64,000 nucleotides of DNA from an uncultured Alphaproteobacteria bacterium. Its GTDB lineage: Bacteria > Pseudomonadota > Alphaproteobacteria > RF32 > CAG-239. The notes beneath the pieces were generated by a model. It did no database searches. It was given only the letters and a program-made list of their open reading frames with translations, and was not told the origin of the DNA. The stretch is from assembly GCA_944391485.1 (NCBI GenBank), contig CALXTQ010000021.1:1-64000 (forward strand). Direction: 5' to 3'. The position numbers were made by a program, and so were the translations under genes. Of the stretch, positions 52,364-60,842 are shown piece after piece (within the stretch, counting starts at the first letter, position 1; each line of letters begins with the position of its first letter).

Positions 52364-55300
52364 GCTTTACAAAGCCCGGAAAATTATGGATTATACCGGC
52401 GTCGTCCTGCTGGTTCTGCTGCTTGTCTTTATCTGGCAGCTTTACCGTGGGCCGATTGCCGTGCCTTTTTTAAAGCCTTACATCATCAAAGCCCTGAATC
52501 ATGATGATTCCGAATATACGGTAACGGTAGACGCGGTGAATCTAGAACTTGTCCGCTCCATCCAGCCGGTAAAGATCATCGCAAATAAGGTGGTATACAG
52601 AAAAAACGACGGCAGTTTTGTCGTCAATGCGCCTAAAACTTCCGTGTCGTTCAGTCTGCGAGCCTTGCTCCGCGGCGTGATTGCGCCGAGTTCCGTTGAA
52701 GTCGACAAGCCGTCGGTTTACGCTTTTGCTGACTACGGGGTTGAAAAAGACAAAAAATATGAGGTAAATAAACGGAAAATCGAATATTACGTCGATGATT
52801 TTGAAGAATTTATTGAGCGTTTTAATTCGTCCGACCGTTCCTACCCCGAAAGTTACATCAACGATATCAGCATCCGCAACGCCGAGGTTGAGTTCCATGA
52901 GGTGGATCTGGGGCGCAAGTGGACGTTTTCGGATGTAAACTATCAGTTTGAACGCAATTTTGCCAATATCGAAACCAATTTTAACGCCTTGGTAAATTTT
53001 AAAGACAAAGTATCGACGGTCGGGCTTGAAGCCGAGTATCGCCCGGCGAACAGCAAACTGGCTCTTCGTCTTTATTTTTCGGATCTGGTGCCGGCGGATA
53101 TCGTCGATTCTCTGATGGGCAGGCAGCCCAACGAGAATTTTTACGGCATCAATCTTCCTGTCAGCGGCAAAGTGGAAGCTCTGGTCGACTTCGGGGAAAT
53201 CCTGAAAAACAAGGCCGATATTGTCAACAGTCTGGATACGGCGGTCGAAAATATAACGTTTCAGTTTGAAGGCGGGCAGGGAAATATCATGTTTTCGCAG
53301 AACGAAGCGTTTAAATACGATATTTCGTCTTTTCTGCTTGAAGGAAATATTAACGGCGGCATCGACAAGATAAATATTAAAGACGCCGATTTTGACCTTG
53401 GCAGCCAGAAAGCGAAACTGGGGCTTACCGTAAGTGGCATGAAAGATTTCTTTTTTGAAAATTCTCTGAAAAAGCTGAAAATTTCCATGACGGCGGATGT
53501 TGGCAGTCTTAATTTTGACGATCTCAGCAAATACTGGCCCCGTTATGTTGCCGAGGATGCCTGGCTGTGGGTAAAGGACAGTATTTACGGTGGCGAGGTG
53601 CAAAACGCGTCTTTCCGCTTTGATCTCGGATATGACGCCAAGGCAAAAGGGCTGATCCTGGAAAATCTGACCGGACAGGGAATGGTGTCCGATTCCAATC
53701 TGAATTATCTGAAAGGCATGCCGGACATAAAAAACATGTACGGCACGGTTCATTTCTATCCGGACCGTCTTCAGGTAGATGTGGACAAAGGCGTTTCCAA
53801 CGGTGTTATTCTGACCGGCGGATCGGTTCTTCTGTATGACCTTGACAAAGATGATAATTTTGCCGACATCAATCTGGTGGCAAGTTCGTCGATTTCCGAT
53901 GCCTTGAAGCTGATAGACAACCCGCCGCTTCATTATACTTCCGAAATGGGAATTAATCCCGATGATATCCGCGGCGATGCCGAAACAACTCTGGGATTGA
54001 AATTCGAGTTGAAAAGCGATCTCAAACCGGAAGAACTCAAGGTTGACGTGAAGTCCGTTTTGACCAACGTGGTTATCCCCGATGTCGTAAAAGGCAAGAC
54101 GGTCAAGGCCGACACCATGAATCTGGTGGTAGACAACAACGGCATGTCCGTTATCGGTGAAGCTGATCTGGACGGCATCCCCCTGCGTCTGGTCTGGGAC
54201 GAAAATTTCGCCAGCAAGGATTACAAGAGCAAGTATAAAATATCTTTCAAGTTTGACGACGCCGTCAAGAAAAAACTGGGAATAGACATCAGTGTGCTGA
54301 ATCCTCCATACATTTCCGGTTATGCCGATGTCGAGGCTGAAATAACCAGTTTCAGCGGCGATAAAATGAATATTGATCTCACGGCTGGTCTGAGCAATGC
54401 CAAAATAGACTTTTCCTGGCTGGGATTTGACAAGCCTCTCAAACAGCGCGGAACCGTAAAGGCACGTCTGACTTTTGACAAGGACAAGCTGACCGGGATC
54501 CCCAGCTTCAGCCTGTCGAAATCGGATTTTAACCTGAACGGCAAAATAAGCTTGGACAAGGACGGTTCCGTCCGCCTGGTGGATATCCTGAATATTAAGG
54601 GGCCGAAAACCATGGCTAAGGCCAAGATTGAGTTTATCCGCGGCAAAAACGAAAAAGTCAAAATCAACGTTTCGGGAAACAGCTATGATCTGACAGCCTT
54701 TTTTGCCGGCAAGGAAGAAGCGGAAAAGTCCGGAATAAAAAAGAAAAGCGGCCTGAAAAATGTTAAGGACGATGAGGATTTGCAAAATGTCGACAATACG
54801 GACATTTATATTGCCGTTAACAATTTATGGACCAATCCGAATGTTCCGATCACCAATTTTGCCGGTTCGGCCTTTTTAAGAAAAGGCGAGGGCGTGAGCG
54901 AAGTGCATATGGTCGGAAATTACGGCAACAGCAAAGAGGTGCGCATTAATGCCGATTATGTGCCGCGTCCCGGCGGCGAATATCTGCTGTCAGTCAACAG
55001 CAACAATGCCGGCAGCACGCTCAAGGTTTTGCGTATTTATGACTACATGAGCGGCGGCAATCTGGTCATCGAGGCCAGAAGAAACAAAAACAAAGAATTT
55101 GTCGGGCATGCGAAGATTCGCGATTTCAGCATACACAACACGCCGGTTTTGGCCAAACTGCTGACGGTTGCGTCGCTGAGCGGCATGGTTAATCTTCTGA
55201 CCGGGGAAGGGATTGCCTTTTCTCATTTTGACGCACCGTTCGAGTATAAGAACAAAACGCTTTCCGTCAAGGAAGCCAAAGCTTTCGGCAATGTCATGGG

Positions 55301-55580
55301 AATTACGGCAAGCGGTTATTACGACCGCAGATACGAAAATCTGAACCTCAAGGGGCTTATTGCGCCGGCATACAGCATAAATACCTTTATCGGAAAAATT
55401 CCGCTGGTCGGAAATCTTCTGGCCGGCAAAGACGGCACGGTTTTTGCTGCCAATTATACGATAACCGGCGATATCACCAATCCGCAGATTAAGATAAACC
55501 CGCTGTCCATGCTGAGTCCCGGCTCGCTGAAAGATTTGTTTTCGTCAATATTCGGAGATTCCAATGTCCGCAGAAGATAA
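52344..55580 (+). CDS. AsmA/YhdP-like giant envelope protein
   Basis: A 1078-residue protein with an N-terminal transmembrane helix (VVLLVLLLVFIWQLYRGPIA). The rest is a very long periplasmic body of repeating beta-strands, as in the AsmA-like/DUF3971 group to which YhdP belongs. The C-terminal ~250 residues contain the AsmA-like end (SVNSNNAGSTLKVLRIYDYM, then FAANYTITGDITNPQIKINP). Family members bridge inner and outer membranes and are thought to move phospholipids. Start overlaps the hydrolase, end overlaps the HAD-like gene: one operon. Confidence 0.85.
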   Translation: MKKVSNRLYKARKIMDYTGVVLLVLLLVFIWQLYRGPIAVPFLKPYIIKALNHDDSEYTVTVDAVNLELVRSIQPVKIIANKVVYRKNDGSFVVNAPKTSVSFSLRALLRGVIAPSSVEVDKPSVYAFADYGVEKDKKYEVNKRKIEYYVDDFEEFIERFNSSDRSYPESYINDISIRNAEVEFHEVDLGRKWTFSDVNYQFERNFANIETNFNALVNFKDKVSTVGLEAEYRPANSKLALRLYFSDLVPADIVDSLMGRQPNENFYGINLPVSGKVEALVDFGEILKNKADIVNSLDTAVENITFQFEGGQGNIMFSQNEAFKYDISSFLLEGNINGGIDKINIKDADFDLGSQKAKLGLTVSGMKDFFFENSLKKLKISMTADVGSLNFDDLSKYWPRYVAEDAWLWVKDSIYGGEVQNASFRFDLGYDAKAKGLILENLTGQGMVSDSNLNYLKGMPDIKNMYGTVHFYPDRLQVDVDKGVSNGVILTGGSVLLYDLDKDDNFADINLVASSSISDALKLIDNPPLHYTSEMGINPDDIRGDAETTLGLKFELKSDLKPEELKVDVKSVLTNVVIPDVVKGKTVKADTMNLVVDNNGMSVIGEADLDGIPLRLVWDENFASKDYKSKYKISFKFDDAVKKKLGIDISVLNPPYISGYADVEAEITSFSGDKMNIDLTAGLSNAKIDFSWLGFDKPLKQRGTVKARLTFDKDKLTGIPSFSLSKSDFNLNGKISLDKDGSVRLVDILNIKGPKTMAKAKIEFIRGKNEKVKINVSGNSYDLTAFFAGKEEAEKSGIKKKSGLKNVKDDEDLQNVDNTDIYIAVNNLWTNPNVPITNFAGSAFLRKGEGVSEVHMVGNYGNSKEVRINADYVPRPGGEYLLSVNSNNAGSTLKVLRIYDYMSGGNLVIEARRNKNKEFVGHAKIRDFSIHNTPVLAKLLTVASLSGMVNLLTGEGIAFSHFDAPFEYKNKTLSVKEAKAFGNVMGITASGYYDRRYENLNLKGLIAPAYSINTFIGKIPLVGNLLAGKDGTVFAANYTITGDITNPQIKINPLSMLSPGSLKDLFSSIFGDSNVRRR

Positions 55581-56076
55581 GATAAAAATAGGTTTGGATT
55601 TTCATGGTGTGATAACCGATAATCCCGAATATTTCAAAGGTTTTGCGGAAGAGGCGCTGGCCCGGGGACATGAGATACACGTCATCAGCGGCGGTCCCAA
55701 AAAAACAATTGCCGAATTTCTGAAAAAATGGGGCATAAAATATTCCCGTGTTTTTACCATTATCGATTTTTATGATGCCCGCGGACAGGTTACCTTTTTT
55801 GAAAACGGCGAATTTAAAGTTCCTGCCGAGCTTTGGGACAGTGCCAAGGCAAAATACTGCCGGGATAAGCATATTGATATCCACATTGACGATACGGACA
55901 GATACAGCGGCGGTTTTACAACGCCGTTTTGCTTTTATGACGGCCATACCAAACACTGCCGCCTGGCAAACAACACGATGATCAATCTTTCCGACACGCC
56001 TGAAGCGGGGATCCTGGCCATTGAAAAGTTTGTGGCTCTTTTCCGCGGCCAAAACAAGAAGATGCCGGCAGATTAG
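55564..56076 (+). CDS. HAD-fold protein with altered motif I
   Basis: A 170-residue single-domain HAD-like protein. Motif I reads LDFHGVIT (D12 nucleophile; position 14, normally the acid/base Asp, is His). Motif II region is HVISGGPKKT, and motif IV is HIDDTD near 103-108. The His substitution suggests changed or lost phosphatase activity. Overlaps the end of the AsmA-like gene by 17 bases and is the last chromosomal gene before the prophage. Confidence 0.75.
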   Translation: MSAEDKIKIGLDFHGVITDNPEYFKGFAEEALARGHEIHVISGGPKKTIAEFLKKWGIKYSRVFTIIDFYDARGQVTFFENGEFKVPAELWDSAKAKYCRDKHIDIHIDDTDRYSGGFTTPFCFYDGHTKHCRLANNTMINLSDTPEAGILAIEKFVALFRGQNKKMPAD

Positions 56077-56172
56077 CGGTATAATTGTCGCCGGGTCGGA
56101 AAACGCGCCAATCAGACGCCTGATTTTTGCCGCTAATAACAGAAAGGCAAAATCCCGGTGTTTCCGAAATTT

Positions 56173-56400
56173 TTACAGATAATGCCGAAAAGCGTAGTCG
56201 CGATATTCCCGGAGTTTTTTTTCATAAAGCGTCGTCGGCTTTTTTTGCCGCCGGCAGTTTGCAATGTCCCGCGTTTGAATCCGGCAGAGGCTGTTAAGCG
56301 ATTTTTCCGCGGCTCCGGCCGGCGTTTCGTCGGGAATAAAGTCATATTTTTGTTCAAGAACCGTCAGTTCTTCCGGCGTTTTGTCGTGAAAGTTTCTCAT
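56173..56400 (-). CDS. small phage protein, unknown function
   Basis: A 75-residue basic protein (MRNFHDKTPEELTVLEQKYD at the N-terminus) overlapping the repressor stop by one base (TAATG). Helical and charged, two cysteines. No family known. Co-transcribed with the repressor, so expressed in the lysogenic state (inference). Confidence 0.6.
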   Translation of the reverse strand: MRNFHDKTPEELTVLEQKYDFIPDETPAGAAEKSLNSLCRIQTRDIANCRRQKKPTTLYEKKLREYRDYAFRHYL

Positions 56401-57008
56401 TACTGACTGGCCCACAAAATACGGTTAATCTGTGCGACATCATTCAAACGGACAGAAATGTTTTCTTTACTGTTAAGGTCGCATAGCTCCAGAGTTGACG
56501 GCGATCTGCGGATAAATTCATAAAGATTGGCGGAGCCGTCCTTTTTATAAAGGCAGATTTTGTCGCTGCGGCGGATTTCGGAGTTTTCCGCGAGCACAAG
56601 CAGCGTGTCTTGTTTGTAGGCGGGGGCATAAGCGTCCGTGTCCAGTTCGAGGGCATAGATGTCCGCCGTGCAGTCCGGAAACCTTATTTTATTCCATTTT
56701 TCGGGATTCAGAGGCATTCCGGCTTCTGATACGGATGAAAACTCTGTAACCGGAATAGTATTGCTTCTTTCAGGTTCTTTTCCTGTTTCGGCCAGATTAT
56801 AAAAATCCTCAAAACCGATATTGCAGACTTCAAGAATTTTGTTGATGCTGTCCAACGAAGGCCAGCGTTGTTTGCCGTCGGGACGGATTCTTTTGCTTTT
56901 GTTGAAAGTTGTGGCGTCAAGCCCGGCTTTTTTTGCCAGTCCGGAAGGAGAAAGGCCGTTAATTCTGGCTAACTTATCAACAGCGCTCCAAATTTGTTCA
57001 TATTTCAT
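56400..57008 (-). CDS. CI-like phage repressor with S24 fold lacking the catalytic serine
   Basis: A 202-residue transcriptional repressor. Helix-turn-helix at residues 15-45 (LSPSGLAKKAGLDATTFNKS). The C-terminal part resembles LexA/CI peptidase S24 (IYALELDTDAYAPAYKQDTL near 117-135, ending with YKKDGSANLYEFIRR). The expected GDSMxP motif is TDAYAP here, with Ser replaced by A126, so RecA-stimulated self-cleavage is unlikely. ATG follows AGGAGG and the gene is driven by a strong minus-strand promoter inside its own operator region. Induction may need another signal. Confidence 0.85.
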   Translation of the reverse strand: MKYEQIWSAVDKLARINGLSPSGLAKKAGLDATTFNKSKRIRPDGKQRWPSLDSINKILEVCNIGFEDFYNLAETGKEPERSNTIPVTEFSSVSEAGMPLNPEKWNKIRFPDCTADIYALELDTDAYAPAYKQDTLLVLAENSEIRRSDKICLYKKDGSANLYEFIRRSPSTLELCDLNSKENISVRLNDVAQINRILWASQ

Positions 57009-57049
57009 TGTCCCTCCTTAAAAACTGAATGGTTTCACGGTTTATAGAG

Positions 57050-57078
57050 ATTATAATTTATTTTGTTATAGGAATCAA
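57050..57078 (-). promoter_or_regulatory. repressor promoter with operator half-site
   Basis: On the minus strand TTGATT (57078-57073), 17-base spacer, TATAAT (57055-57050). The motif ATTCCTATAAC (57075-57065) begins inside the -35 box, so the repressor probably autoregulates. Confidence 0.75.
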
Positions 57079-57092
57079 TTCTTTTTTTTATG

Positions 57093-57120
57093 TTGAAATT
57101 CCTACAACTCAATGTATAAA
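57093..57120 (+). promoter_or_regulatory. early rightward promoter with operator half-site
   Basis: TTGAAA (57093-57098), 16-base spacer, TATAAA (57115-57120). The motif ATTCCTACAAC (57098-57108) lies between the boxes at the same relative position as in the divergent repressor promoter. Both sites form an inverted pair (57065-57075 and 57098-57108). Confidence 0.75.
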
Positions 57121-57179
57121 TTTTATTGGTTAATATTTAGTTAAGTTGTTATTTGCAACTAAAGGGAGAAAAGATTAGT

Positions 57180-57506
57180 ATGGAAGTTTACGAGCCTTTT
57201 AATAATGCTGAGGAAGTTTGGTTTTGGTTCTGCCGGTCGCTCTTGGCGCGGGGAGACGGATTGCGCTCCAGAAGCGATTATCCGGGAAAAAAACGCGGAT
57301 GTGAGATCGGTGATATCAGCAGAATTTTGAAAACAATGCGCCAGAAACGTCTGGTAACCAACCGTCATTTGCGGGTTATGGCCAAATGGGGAAAACTGGC
57401 TCGTCCGCCACATTATGAAAGCAGGGCTTCCTGCCGGGATGTCCGCCTATGGGATTACGGTATGTATGTGTTTGATTATTTTTTGAGACTGAAGGGGATA
57501 TTATGA
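57180..57506 (+). CDS. phage protein, unknown function (first early gene)
   Basis: A 108-residue basic protein from ATG 57180 behind GGGAG. Tryptophan/arginine-rich (EEVWFWFCRSLLARGDGLRS), and a C-terminal part (RPPHYESRASCRDVRLWDYG) that looks like a conserved motif region. No known domain. Overlaps the following gene (ATGA), so the two are coupled. Confidence 0.65.
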   Translation: MEVYEPFNNAEEVWFWFCRSLLARGDGLRSRSDYPGKKRGCEIGDISRILKTMRQKRLVTNRHLRVMAKWGKLARPPHYESRASCRDVRLWDYGMYVFDYFLRLKGIL

Positions 57507-57907
57507 TGTATCCGGCGGATTTCAGCGCGGCTGACCTGGAGGATGTTTATGTCGTTTTCGCTGACGAGACGTCTTTATGGTGGCTGCGTTTTCTTAAAAA
57601 GGGCTTTCGCCACTGCTATTTGCTGTTTCCTCTTGCGGAGGGCCGCGTCTGGTTGGAAGTCAACCCGTTTTCCAACCGCACGCTGTTCAGGCTGCACAGG
57701 TACGGACGCGCTTTTAATCTGGCTGCGTCGCTTCGCGGCAAAACGGTTGTTCGCGGAAAAATCGCGCCGGTGCCGTTAAAATGCGCGCCTCTGGGATTTT
57801 TTACCTGTGTGGAGTTTGTTAAGAGAACCCTTGGAATACATAGCTTTTTTATCATCACGCCCTGGCAGCTGTTTAAAAAAATTAAAGTTGTAGGAAAAAA
57901 GTCTTGA
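57503..57907 (+). CDS. phage protein, possibly permuted papain-like (NlpC/P60-type) hydrolase
   Basis: A 134-residue protein. A histidine in KKGFRHCYLLF is followed about 60 residues later by PLGFFTCVEFVKRTLGI, a Cys-containing helix start. The order His-then-Cys matches circularly permuted NlpC/P60 folds (as in YiiX-type proteins), where Cys begins a helix with C-x-E-x-V. That assignment is my inference; no other catalytic residue is certain. Ends just before the late promoter. Confidence 0.5.
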   Translation: MMYPADFSAADLEDVYVVFADETSLWWLRFLKKGFRHCYLLFPLAEGRVWLEVNPFSNRTLFRLHRYGRAFNLAASLRGKTVVRGKIAPVPLKCAPLGFFTCVEFVKRTLGIHSFFIITPWQLFKKIKVVGKKS

Positions 57908-57931
57908 CATTTAAATTTTTTTATGTTACAT
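57887..57931 (+). promoter_or_regulatory. probable late promoter with third operator-like site
   Basis: TTGACA at 57904-57909 and an AT-rich spacer, with TTACAT at 57926-57931 as the best -10 (weak). Eight bases before the -35 lies GTTGTAGGAA (57887-57896), matching the operator half-sites of the repressor region. It suggests direct repressor control of the packaging operon. Confidence 0.5.
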
Positions 57932-57986
57932 CCTGATTATCACTTGCTAGTAGTGTATCCAAAATAAATTACAAGCAAAATAGTAC

Positions 57987-58012
57987 GGCCTCTGACAAAG
58001 AGGCCTTTTTTT
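57987..58012 (+). terminator. terminator/attenuator in the leader of the packaging operon
   Basis: GGCCTCT (57987) pairs with AGAGGCC (57999) around GACAA, followed by seven T, only 15 bases before the first packaging gene. It would stop transcription from the promoter just upstream unless antitermination occurs. Confidence 0.75.
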
Positions 58013-58026
58013 ATGGGGTTTTTCAA

Positions 58027-58338
58027 ATGACGACAAAAAAAATAAAAACGCTTAAGGCTTTGAAAACCAGGCTCCGAAAAACGCTTCCCGAAAAAATATC
58101 GGAGGTGATTGAGAGTTACGAAGTTTTTTCGGAGCAGCCTGTTCCTGACGACGCCAAGGGATTCAGCGCACACCACAGCGCCTGCAAATCGGCCGTTGTT
58201 CATGCCGAAACGCTGCTGAAGCTTGCGGAATGGACGGATGCCGAAGAAATTACGGAAAAAAGCGATGCCGGAAACAATAAGATTCTTGAAATACTCAATG
58301 AGGCAAAAGCAGAAATGAACGACGATGATGAAAGTTGA
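58027..58338 (+). CDS. small phage protein, possible terminase small subunit
   Basis: A 103-residue protein with basic N-terminus (TTKKIKTLKALKTRLRKTL) and acidic C-terminus (NEAKAEMNDDDES), mostly helical. Overlaps the large terminase gene by 14 bases. Its size and position immediately before terL fit a small terminase or DNA-recognition subunit. Sequence alone does not prove it. Confidence 0.55.
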   Translation: MTTKKIKTLKALKTRLRKTLPEKISEVIESYEVFSEQPVPDDAKGFSAHHSACKSAVVHAETLLKLAEWTDAEEITEKSDAGNNKILEILNEAKAEMNDDDES

Positions 58339-59803
58339 TTTTTTTGAATTTGTTTTTCTGTGGCTGCGGCTGCAAAACTTGAAAATGCCCGCCCATCAGA
58401 AGAAAATTGCGAAATGGCTTTCAAAAATCTGGCATCGGGAAGGCAGCCGCCAGGCTCTGCTGATGGCGTTCCGTAATTCCGGAAAGTCGACGGTCGTGGG
58501 GCTTTTCTGCGCATGGGTGCTGTATGTCCGTCCGGATTGCCGTATTTTGGTAATGGCCGCGGATCATGCTCTGGCCAAAAAAATGGTTCGAAACGTCAAA
58601 AGAATTATTGAGCAGCATCCGCTGACCGGAAAGCTGAAACCCGGCCGGCTGGATCAGTGGGCCTCGGACCAATTTACGGTCAACCGCGATCTGGAGCTAC
58701 GGGATCCCTCAATGCTCGCAAAGGGTCTGGGAGCCAATATTACCGGGCTCCGGGCAGATTTAATTATTTGCGATGACGTAGAGGTTCCGAAAAACTGCGA
58801 TTCTCCGCTCAAGCGCTTGGACATGCGGGAAAAGCTCAACGAACTGGATTATATTCTGACCCCGGACGGCATGCAGCTTTATATCGGGACCCCGCATACT
58901 TTTTATACGATTTACCAGACGGAGCCTGATGCCGCAAAAACCGAAACTGAGCCTTTTCTGCGCGGTTTTGACAAGCTGGAGATTCCGATATTGGATGCCG
59001 CCGGAAACAGCGCCTGGCCGGAGCGTTTTTCCGTTGAGAAAATTGCCGACATCAGACTGCGTTCGGGAGAAAACAAGTTCCTGTCCCAGATGCTGCTTAA
59101 ACCGGTGAACATAACGGACAGCGTGCTGAATCCCGGCCGGCTTCGGCCATATGACGGAGAAATAAGCGTTGCGTATTCCGGCGGCCGCGAAATTCTGAAA
59201 ATCGGCGGCCGCAGAATGCTTTCGGCTTCCTGCTGGTGGGATCCTGCGTTTGGGGCCGGTAAAGGAGACAACAGCGTCATTGCCTGCGTTTTTTCCGACG
59301 AAGAGGGAAAATTCTGGCTGCATGATCTGGAATACCTGAAACCCGGGGAGGACGGCGAGGAAAATATTGCCGGAAGACAATGCGAAATGGTTGTTGATTT
59401 TCTGGTTCGGAACGCGTTGCCGTCCGTGCGGGTTGAGGTCAACGGCATCGGCCGTTTTCTTCCGGGAATTTTGAGGCAAACACTCAACCGCCGCCGTTAC
59501 GGAGCCGCGGTTTTGGAAATGTATTCTTCCCGCAGTAAGGAAAACCGGATCCTGGAGGCTTTTGAGGTTGTGCTGGCCGCGCAGGCCCTTCATGTTCACA
59601 AAAAGATATGGTCAACACCGTTTATTGAGGAAATGCGGGAATGGCAGATCGGCGGCGCCGCGCATGACGACGCTCTGGATGCCGTGGCTGGCTGCCTGTC
59701 CTCCGAACCTATCCGCATCGGTGCCGGCGCCGGTTTTGAAAACAAGGCCGGCTGGCAGGGCGGCGCCGTGCAGTTTGCCGCCGAAGCGGATTTTAACTTA
59801 TGA
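58325..59803 (+). CDS. terL: phage terminase large subunit
   Basis: DNA-packaging motor of 492 residues. ATPase domain with Walker A-like LMAFRNSGKSTVVGLF (about residue 42), Walker B LIICDDVEVPK near 142 and the coupling motif YIGTPHTFY. A nuclease (RNase H-like) domain follows with acidic residues in WWDPAFGAGKGDNS (about 305) and HDDALDAVAG (about 455). Intact and of normal length. Two tandem ATGs (58325, 58328) are possible starts. Confidence 0.92.
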   Translation: MMKVDFFEFVFLWLRLQNLKMPAHQKKIAKWLSKIWHREGSRQALLMAFRNSGKSTVVGLFCAWVLYVRPDCRILVMAADHALAKKMVRNVKRIIEQHPLTGKLKPGRLDQWASDQFTVNRDLELRDPSMLAKGLGANITGLRADLIICDDVEVPKNCDSPLKRLDMREKLNELDYILTPDGMQLYIGTPHTFYTIYQTEPDAAKTETEPFLRGFDKLEIPILDAAGNSAWPERFSVEKIADIRLRSGENKFLSQMLLKPVNITDSVLNPGRLRPYDGEISVAYSGGREILKIGGRRMLSASCWWDPAFGAGKGDNSVIACVFSDEEGKFWLHDLEYLKPGEDGEENIAGRQCEMVVDFLVRNALPSVRVEVNGIGRFLPGILRQTLNRRRYGAAVLEMYSSRSKENRILEAFEVVLAAQALHVHKKIWSTPFIEEMREWQIGGAAHDDALDAVAGCLSSEPIRIGAGAGFENKAGWQGGAVQFAAEADFNL

Positions 59804-59830
59804 GAGAAGGACAATTATGGGGAAGAAAAA

Positions 59831-60088
59831 ATGTTTTTAGATTCGGTAAGCTGGATAACAATGATTGAAGTGCCGCTGTTTGCAGCACTTTTTCGTTTTG
59901 TTTTCAAACAAAAGAGGGAGGCGGAAGAGGCGGCCGGGCTTTGCAAGGATGCTCTGGCCGATTTCAAGCTTCATGTGGCGCGGAATTATGTGTCGGTCGG
60001 TTATCTGAAAGATGTTGAAACACGTCTGACCAATCATTTGCTGCGTATTGAGAAAAAACTGGACGATGCGGGAAGGAGGGAACGATGA
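59831..60088 (+). CDS. small membrane/coiled-coil phage protein
   Basis: An 85-residue protein: N-terminal hydrophobic helix (WITMIEVPLFAALFRFVFKQ) and a charged helical tail (TRLTNHLLRIEKKLDDAG). ATG follows GGGGAAGA. Overlaps the lysis hydrolase by four bases. Possibly a spanin-like or holin-accessory protein, given the position in the lysis cluster (inference). Confidence 0.6.
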   Translation: MFLDSVSWITMIEVPLFAALFRFVFKQKREAEEAAGLCKDALADFKLHVARNYVSVGYLKDVETRLTNHLLRIEKKLDDAGRRER

Positions 60089-60501
60089 GCAAAGAAACGG
60101 ACATCCTTGCCCGGACAATTTACGGCGAAGCGCGGGGCGAAAGCATTGCCGGAATGGAGGCCGTAGCTTCCGTTGTTTTGAACCGTCTGGCGTTTTCTAG
60201 GCGCCGCGGCAGATATTGGTGGGGAAACTCAATCGGCGAGATCTGCCGCAAAAAACAGCAGTTTTCCTGCTGGAATCCCGATGATCCGAACAGCCGTCTC
60301 ATCAGGAAAGTCGCGGATACGGATCTGATCTTCTGTATCTGCCGCCGCATTGCGCACCGCGCTGTTTCGGGACTGCTGGAAGACAATACTTCCGGGGCGA
60401 CGCACTATCATGCCAAAAAGGTGCGGCCGGTCTGGTCCGTCGGCAAAATACCCTGCGCGGAGATTGGCGGACATTTTTTTTACAATGACATTGAGGGATA
60501 A
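60085..60501 (+). CDS. SleB-like cell wall hydrolase (endolysin)
   Basis: A 138-residue hydrolase of the SleB/Hydrolase_2 family, which cuts peptidoglycan glycan strands. ARTIYGEARGES with its conserved Glu, VASVVLNRL, EICRKKQQFSCWN, and GATHYHAKKVRPVW near residue 107 are the family signatures. No signal peptide, so it needs the neighbouring holin-like protein to cross the membrane. Likely the phage lysin. Confidence 0.88.
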   Translation: MSKETDILARTIYGEARGESIAGMEAVASVVLNRLAFSRRRGRYWWGNSIGEICRKKQQFSCWNPDDPNSRLIRKVADTDLIFCICRRIAHRAVSGLLEDNTSGATHYHAKKVRPVWSVGKIPCAEIGGHFFYNDIEG

Positions 60502-60504
60502 AAA

Positions 60505-60840
60505 ATGCATATGAGAAAGATTGGTTTTTTACCGGTTTCCGGAATTTTTCGGGCTGGAAAAAACAAAGGCTCCGCAGCCGGAACAGAGCGCTGGCGGGCC
60601 GCTTTCGGTTATTCGGTCTCCGCGGCCTGGCTGGTAAATATGCTGGCGCTGTCTTATCTGGCCGTCAGCGGCCGGGACGGAACTGCTGAAATTATTATGG
60701 CTATGGTGGAAACAGCCCCCCTGTGGGGCGTGGCGCTGGGCGTGCTGGGTATTTCCGTTGTCAGCGGAAACGCGTCATTGCCCGAAAAGCGCCGGAAAAC
60801 TGTCCGTAACAAAAATCATGATAAAAATGAAAGGAATTAA
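60505..60840 (+). CDS. holin-like membrane protein
   Basis: A 111-residue protein with two hydrophobic helices (YSVSAAWLVNMLALSYLAV and AMVETAPLWGVALGVLGISV) and a basic tail (KRRKTVRNKNHDKNERN). The RWRAAFGYSVSAAWLVNML segment and the position next to the lysin resemble the three-TM/holin group of alphaproteobacterial phages. Holin function is inferred from topology and place. Confidence 0.7.
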   Translation: MHMRKIGFLPVSGIFRAGKNKGSAAGTERWRAAFGYSVSAAWLVNMLALSYLAVSGRDGTAEIIMAMVETAPLWGVALGVLGISVVSGNASLPEKRRKTVRNKNHDKNERN

Positions 60841-60842
60841 AC

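Noticed and set aside
52542..54785. 747-codon frame antisense to the AsmA/YhdP-like gene
   Set aside because: It is a shadow of the coding strand. The sense protein has a clear family, membrane anchor and operon overlaps; the antisense translation has no motif or start signal.
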